Origin: AP-15 sp963738185
GTDB lineage: Bacteria; Pseudomonadota; Alphaproteobacteria; ATCC43930; CGMCC-115725
DNA: 64,000 nucleotides
Direction of reading: 5' to 3'
Assembly: GCA_963738185.1 (NCBI GenBank)
Contig: CAVTVA010000003.1
Span: 1,736,001-1,800,000, forward strand
In this document: piece after piece, positions 61,479-64,000 of the stretch
How positions within the stretch are numbered: the stretch's first letter is position 1
How the letters are laid out: the number at the start of each line of letters is the position of its first letter
Position numbers and translations under genes: made by a program
Notes under the pieces: generated by a model
What the model was told of the DNA's origin: nothing
What the model saw: only the letters and a program-made list of their open reading frames with translations
The model's database searches: none

Positions 61479-62120
61479 ATGAAGCTATACGGCTTTTTCC
61501 GGTCGTCCGCCGCGTTTCGCGTCCGCATCGCCCTCAATCTGAAGGGCCTCCCTTACGAGACGGCGGCGATCCACCTGCGCCGCAACGATCAGGCCAAGCC
61601 TGAATATCTGGGAGTAAACCCGCAGGGGCTGGTGCCGGCGCTCCAGGCGGGCGGGCGCACCCTGATCCAGTCGCTGGCGATCATCGAATATCTCGACGAG
61701 ACCCACCCCGATCCGCCGCTGTTGCCGCCGACCGCGGCAGAGCGCGCCCGGGTGCGCGCGCTCGCCGACATCGTCGCCTGCGACATCCACCCGATCAACA
61801 ATCTGCGGGTGCTGCGCTATCTGACCCACTCGTTCGCCCGCAACGAGGCTGATGTCGCCGCCTGGTACAATCATTGGATCGCCGCCGGATTTCAGGCGCT
61901 CGAGGCGCTGCTCGCGGGCGATCCCCAGACCGGGAGCTTTTGCCACGGCGACCGGCCCGGCCTCGCCGATGTGGCGCTCGTCCCGCAGGTCGTCAACGCC
62001 GGGCGCTACCGCCTCGACATGGCACCCTATCCGACCATCGCGCGGATCTTCGAGCGCTGCATGACGCTCGACCCATTCCGCGCAGCACTCCCCGACAATC
62101 AGCCCGATGCAGAACCTTAG
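61479..62120 (+). CDS. maiA: Maleylacetoacetate isomerase
   Basis: The 213-residue zeta-class glutathione S-transferase would isomerise maleylacetoacetate to fumarylacetoacetate in tyrosine/phenylalanine breakdown, using glutathione. YGFFRSSAAFRVRIALNLKGLPYE holds the Ser-rich glutathione site (RSSAAFRVRI). LIQSLAIIEYLDETHP and FCHGDRPGLADVALVPQVVNA are family motifs. Length matches. Its stop overlaps the convergent PRC-barrel gene by 4 bases. No homogentisate genes are in the window. Confidence 0.88.
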   Translation: MKLYGFFRSSAAFRVRIALNLKGLPYETAAIHLRRNDQAKPEYLGVNPQGLVPALQAGGRTLIQSLAIIEYLDETHPDPPLLPPTAAERARVRALADIVACDIHPINNLRVLRYLTHSFARNEADVAAWYNHWIAAGFQALEALLAGDPQTGSFCHGDRPGLADVALVPQVVNAGRYRLDMAPYPTIARIFERCMTLDPFRAALPDNQPDAEP

Positions 62121-62935
62121 CGGTTGTTGGCCGGAGCCGGGACCCAGCTGCCGCTGATGTTGCCGGTCGCGTCGCGGCGGATCTGCACCTGATTGTTGCC
62201 GGGTTTGGGCGCGATCGGCGCCGGAGCCATCGTCGCCGTGACCGGCGCCTGATCGACCTGCGTCTTGGAGAGAGCAACGCGAACCGGCGCGCCATTGGCG
62301 CCGACCTGCGGCTTGGCGGCGTCCCAAGCCACCGCATGGTTTTTGGCGCCGATGCTGATCAGCCCGCCGGTCTCGATGACCAGCGCCACCGGATGCCCGG
62401 TCGCGAGCGTCAGCACCAGGTCGTGGACGTGGCCGAGCGACGCACCGTCGGCGCCGATCACTTCCTTGCCGAGCAGGTCTTGCTTCACGTCGTAATAGGC
62501 CTTCCCGCTCTTCGCCTGCTCGACCAGGGCGCCGCCCGCGGCCAGCGCCCCACTGCTGAGCCGGGACACGAAATGGGGTGTGGGCCGCGGCTCGAAGCGC
62601 AGGCTGCTCCAGGGGACGGCGCTCTTGCCATGCGGGAAGGCCTGACCGCCGAGGGAAGCAATAATTGCGAGCGGAGCACCGTTGCGTCGGTCAATGACGA
62701 TATCGCTGATCTTAGCGATGATCGTGCCCTTGGCATCCTCGACATTCGCGCCGATGACGTTGCTGGCCCCGATCTGGTCGGCGGTCGGGCTGACCGCCGG
62801 GGTTTTCGGCGACCGGTTGGCGGTGTGGCCGGTGTTCATCTGCGGCGTCACCGCGCTCTGCGCGGCGGCGACGGGTGCGGCGCCAGCGCAGGCCAGGGCG
62901 AGGATCAGGAGTGCGGCGACAGTTCGGTCGGTCAT
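62117..62935 (-). CDS. Exported PRC-barrel protein
   Basis: The 272-residue protein has a signal peptide (VAALLILALACAGAAPVAAAQ) and two PRC-barrel-like repeats. The first is around VIGANVEDAKGTIIAKISDIVIDRRNGAPLAIIASLG and the second around LGKEVIGADGASLGHVHDLVLTLATGHPVALVIETGG. A Pro-rich C-terminal tail follows. It is probably periplasmic. ATG 62935 is preferred to GTG 62947. No partner is evident. Confidence 0.75.
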   Translation of the reverse strand: MTDRTVAALLILALACAGAAPVAAAQSAVTPQMNTGHTANRSPKTPAVSPTADQIGASNVIGANVEDAKGTIIAKISDIVIDRRNGAPLAIIASLGGQAFPHGKSAVPWSSLRFEPRPTPHFVSRLSSGALAAGGALVEQAKSGKAYYDVKQDLLGKEVIGADGASLGHVHDLVLTLATGHPVALVIETGGLISIGAKNHAVAWDAAKPQVGANGAPVRVALSKTQVDQAPVTATMAPAPIAPKPGNNQVQIRRDATGNISGSWVPAPANNR

Positions 62936-63039
62936 CGTGACGCTCACGGTTGTTCTGTCCGGCTAACCCCGCAACGCCTGAAAAATTCACGTCTCCGGGC
63001 GTTATCGGCTAAGCTGCACCGCGGAAATGGGAGTTGAAG

Positions 63040-64000
63040 ATGCCGCAGGTCATTGAAAGCGCGCGCGCCGGCCGAGAGGAGGCGGAGCGCGGCGACAAGC
63101 TCGCCTGCCTCGGGGCGCTCGAGCGCAAGGTGCTGTGGCTCTCGACTTGGATGATCCACAACGCGAACCATCTGCGGCCCAACCGCGACGGGCTAAAGGT
63201 CGGCGGGCACCAGGCGTCGAGCGCCTCGTTGGCGACCCTGATGACGGCACTCTATTTCGATGTGCTGCGGCCGCAGGACCGGGTCGCGGTCAAGCCGCAC
63301 GCCTCGCCGGTGTTTCACGCGATCCAATACCTGTTGGGCCATCAGACGCGCGACAAGCTGGAGCGGTTTCGCGCCTATGGCGGCGCTCAGTCTTACCCGT
63401 CACGCACCAAGGATGGCGGCGACATCGTCGATTTCTCGACCGGCTCGGTCGGCCTCGGCGTGGGCATGACCTTGTTCGGCTCGATCGCGCAGGACTATCT
63501 GCGCTTGAAGGAGCTGATCCCGACCGAGGAGCCGCCCGGCCGGATGATCGCGCTCGCCGGCGACGCCGAACTCGACGAGGGCAACATCTTCGAGGCCCTG
63601 CTCGAAGGGTGGAAGCACGACGTGCGCAACCTGTGGTGGGTCATCGACTATAACCGGCAGAGCCTCGACGCCGTCGTCTCCGACCGGCTGTTCGGGCGCA
63701 TCGACGCGATGTTCGAGATGATGGGCTGGCGGGTCGTCACCCTCAAATACGGCCGGCTCCTGGAGGCCGCCTTTGCCCGCGCCGACGGGCACCATCTGCG
63801 CGAATGGATCGACGCCTGCCCGAACTCGCTTTATTCGGCATTGGTCTACAAGGGCGGCGAGGGCTGGCGCGAGCATCTCGGGCGCGACCTCAACCGCCAT
63901 CCCGGCATTCGCGCGATCCTCGAGGAGCACGACGATCCGGCGCTGCAGCGGCTGATGACCAATCTCGGCGGCCACGATCTGGCCTCCATGCTCGACGCCT
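63040..64000 (+). CDS. Pyruvate dehydrogenase E1/transketolase-like protein, 5' part
   Basis: The frame opens at ATG 63040 (GGGAG upstream) and is still open at the window end, 320 residues. It is a thiamine diphosphate enzyme of the AceE/transketolase type. GALERKVLWLSTWMIHNANHLRPN is close to the E1 start. KVGGHQASSASLATLMTALYF, VAVKPHASPVFHAIQYLLG and FSTGSVGLGVGMTLFGS are thiamine-site segments. IALAGDAELDEGNIFEALLEGWKHDVRNLWWVIDYNRQSLD is the GDG...N metal/thiamine motif (here GDA). Whether it is AceE or a transketolase relative needs the missing C-terminus. Confidence 0.85.
   Translation, partial: MPQVIESARAGREEAERGDKLACLGALERKVLWLSTWMIHNANHLRPNRDGLKVGGHQASSASLATLMTALYFDVLRPQDRVAVKPHASPVFHAIQYLLGHQTRDKLERFRAYGGAQSYPSRTKDGGDIVDFSTGSVGLGVGMTLFGSIAQDYLRLKELIPTEEPPGRMIALAGDAELDEGNIFEALLEGWKHDVRNLWWVIDYNRQSLDAVVSDRLFGRIDAMFEMMGWRVVTLKYGRLLEAAFARADGHHLREWIDACPNSLYSALVYKGGEGWREHLGRDLNRHPGIRAILEEHDDPALQRLMTNLGGHDLASMLDA

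Overview
The window is 64 kb of very GC-rich chromosomal DNA with tightly packed genes, strong codon bias to G/C in third positions and many 1-4 nt gene overlaps. Gene content (ubiquinone hydroxylase, FtsK, LolA and exonuclease III in a row; class III cyclase; ligase-associated exonuclease/ligase pair; family-5 peptide-type ABC transporter) points to an alphaproteobacterium, most likely of the Rhodospirillales or a related order. The assignment is an inference from gene content. No rRNA, tRNA, CRISPR, phage or insertion sequence was seen.

Layout. 0-6.3 kb: the tail of an unidentified gene, two small exported proteins, cystathionine beta-lyase, two decayed genes (a disulfide oxidoreductase tail and a DUF2167 gene), a luciferase-like flavin monooxygenase, a MetE-like protein and a small hypothetical. 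6.5-11.1 kb: a cyclic-nucleotide module, with a 1072-residue class III cyclase/AAA/TPR protein, a Crp-type regulator, and two perfect TGTGA-N6-TCACA operators at the two ends of the cyclase gene. 11.2-14.4 kb: ligase-associated exonuclease and ATP-dependent DNA ligase, followed by two unidentified ORFs. 14.5-21.9 kb: UbiH-type hydroxylase, FtsK (with a +1 frameshift in its gamma domain), LolA, a class I glutamine amidotransferase-like hydrolase, exonuclease III, a small methyltransferase and a lone cyclic-nucleotide-binding protein. 22.1-28.4 kb: four glycosyltransferases, a polysaccharide deacetylase-like protein and a small membrane protein in a coupled operon. 28.4-34.6 kb: a complete family-5 (peptide/nickel-type) ABC transporter. 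Its ATPase and binding-protein genes, and the small membrane gene before them, carry 15 single-base insertions and one deletion, while the two permease genes are intact.

34.7-38 kb: metallo-beta-lactamase hydrolase, a small repeat-containing protein, an FAD monooxygenase and a graveyard of three truncated genes (GNAT, LysR, VapC). 38.1-41.6 kb: a tandem pair of amidases followed by a tandem pair of NIPSNAP proteins. 41.7-45.3 kb: a sulfotransferase-like protein and a TPR-glycosyltransferase. 45.5-50.9 kb: an S9 peptidase facing an MFS transporter / M81 (MlrC-like) hydrolase / carboxymuconolactone decarboxylase-like operon. 51-54.1 kb: an operon of two different MutS-like ATPases that lack the mismatch-recognition domain. 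54.4-64 kb: ketopantoate reductase-like protein, an NAD-dependent epimerase-like protein, a TPR lipo/exported protein coupled to a GH10 xylanase, a TonB-dependent receptor, maleylacetoacetate isomerase, a PRC-barrel protein and the 5' part of a pyruvate dehydrogenase E1/transketolase-like gene that runs off the end.

The points most worth a second look are the asymmetric MutS-like pair, the cAMP/Crp module with consensus operators, and the dense cluster of +1 insertions in otherwise perfect coding sequence. That last pattern is either a local sequence-quality problem or something biologically odd.
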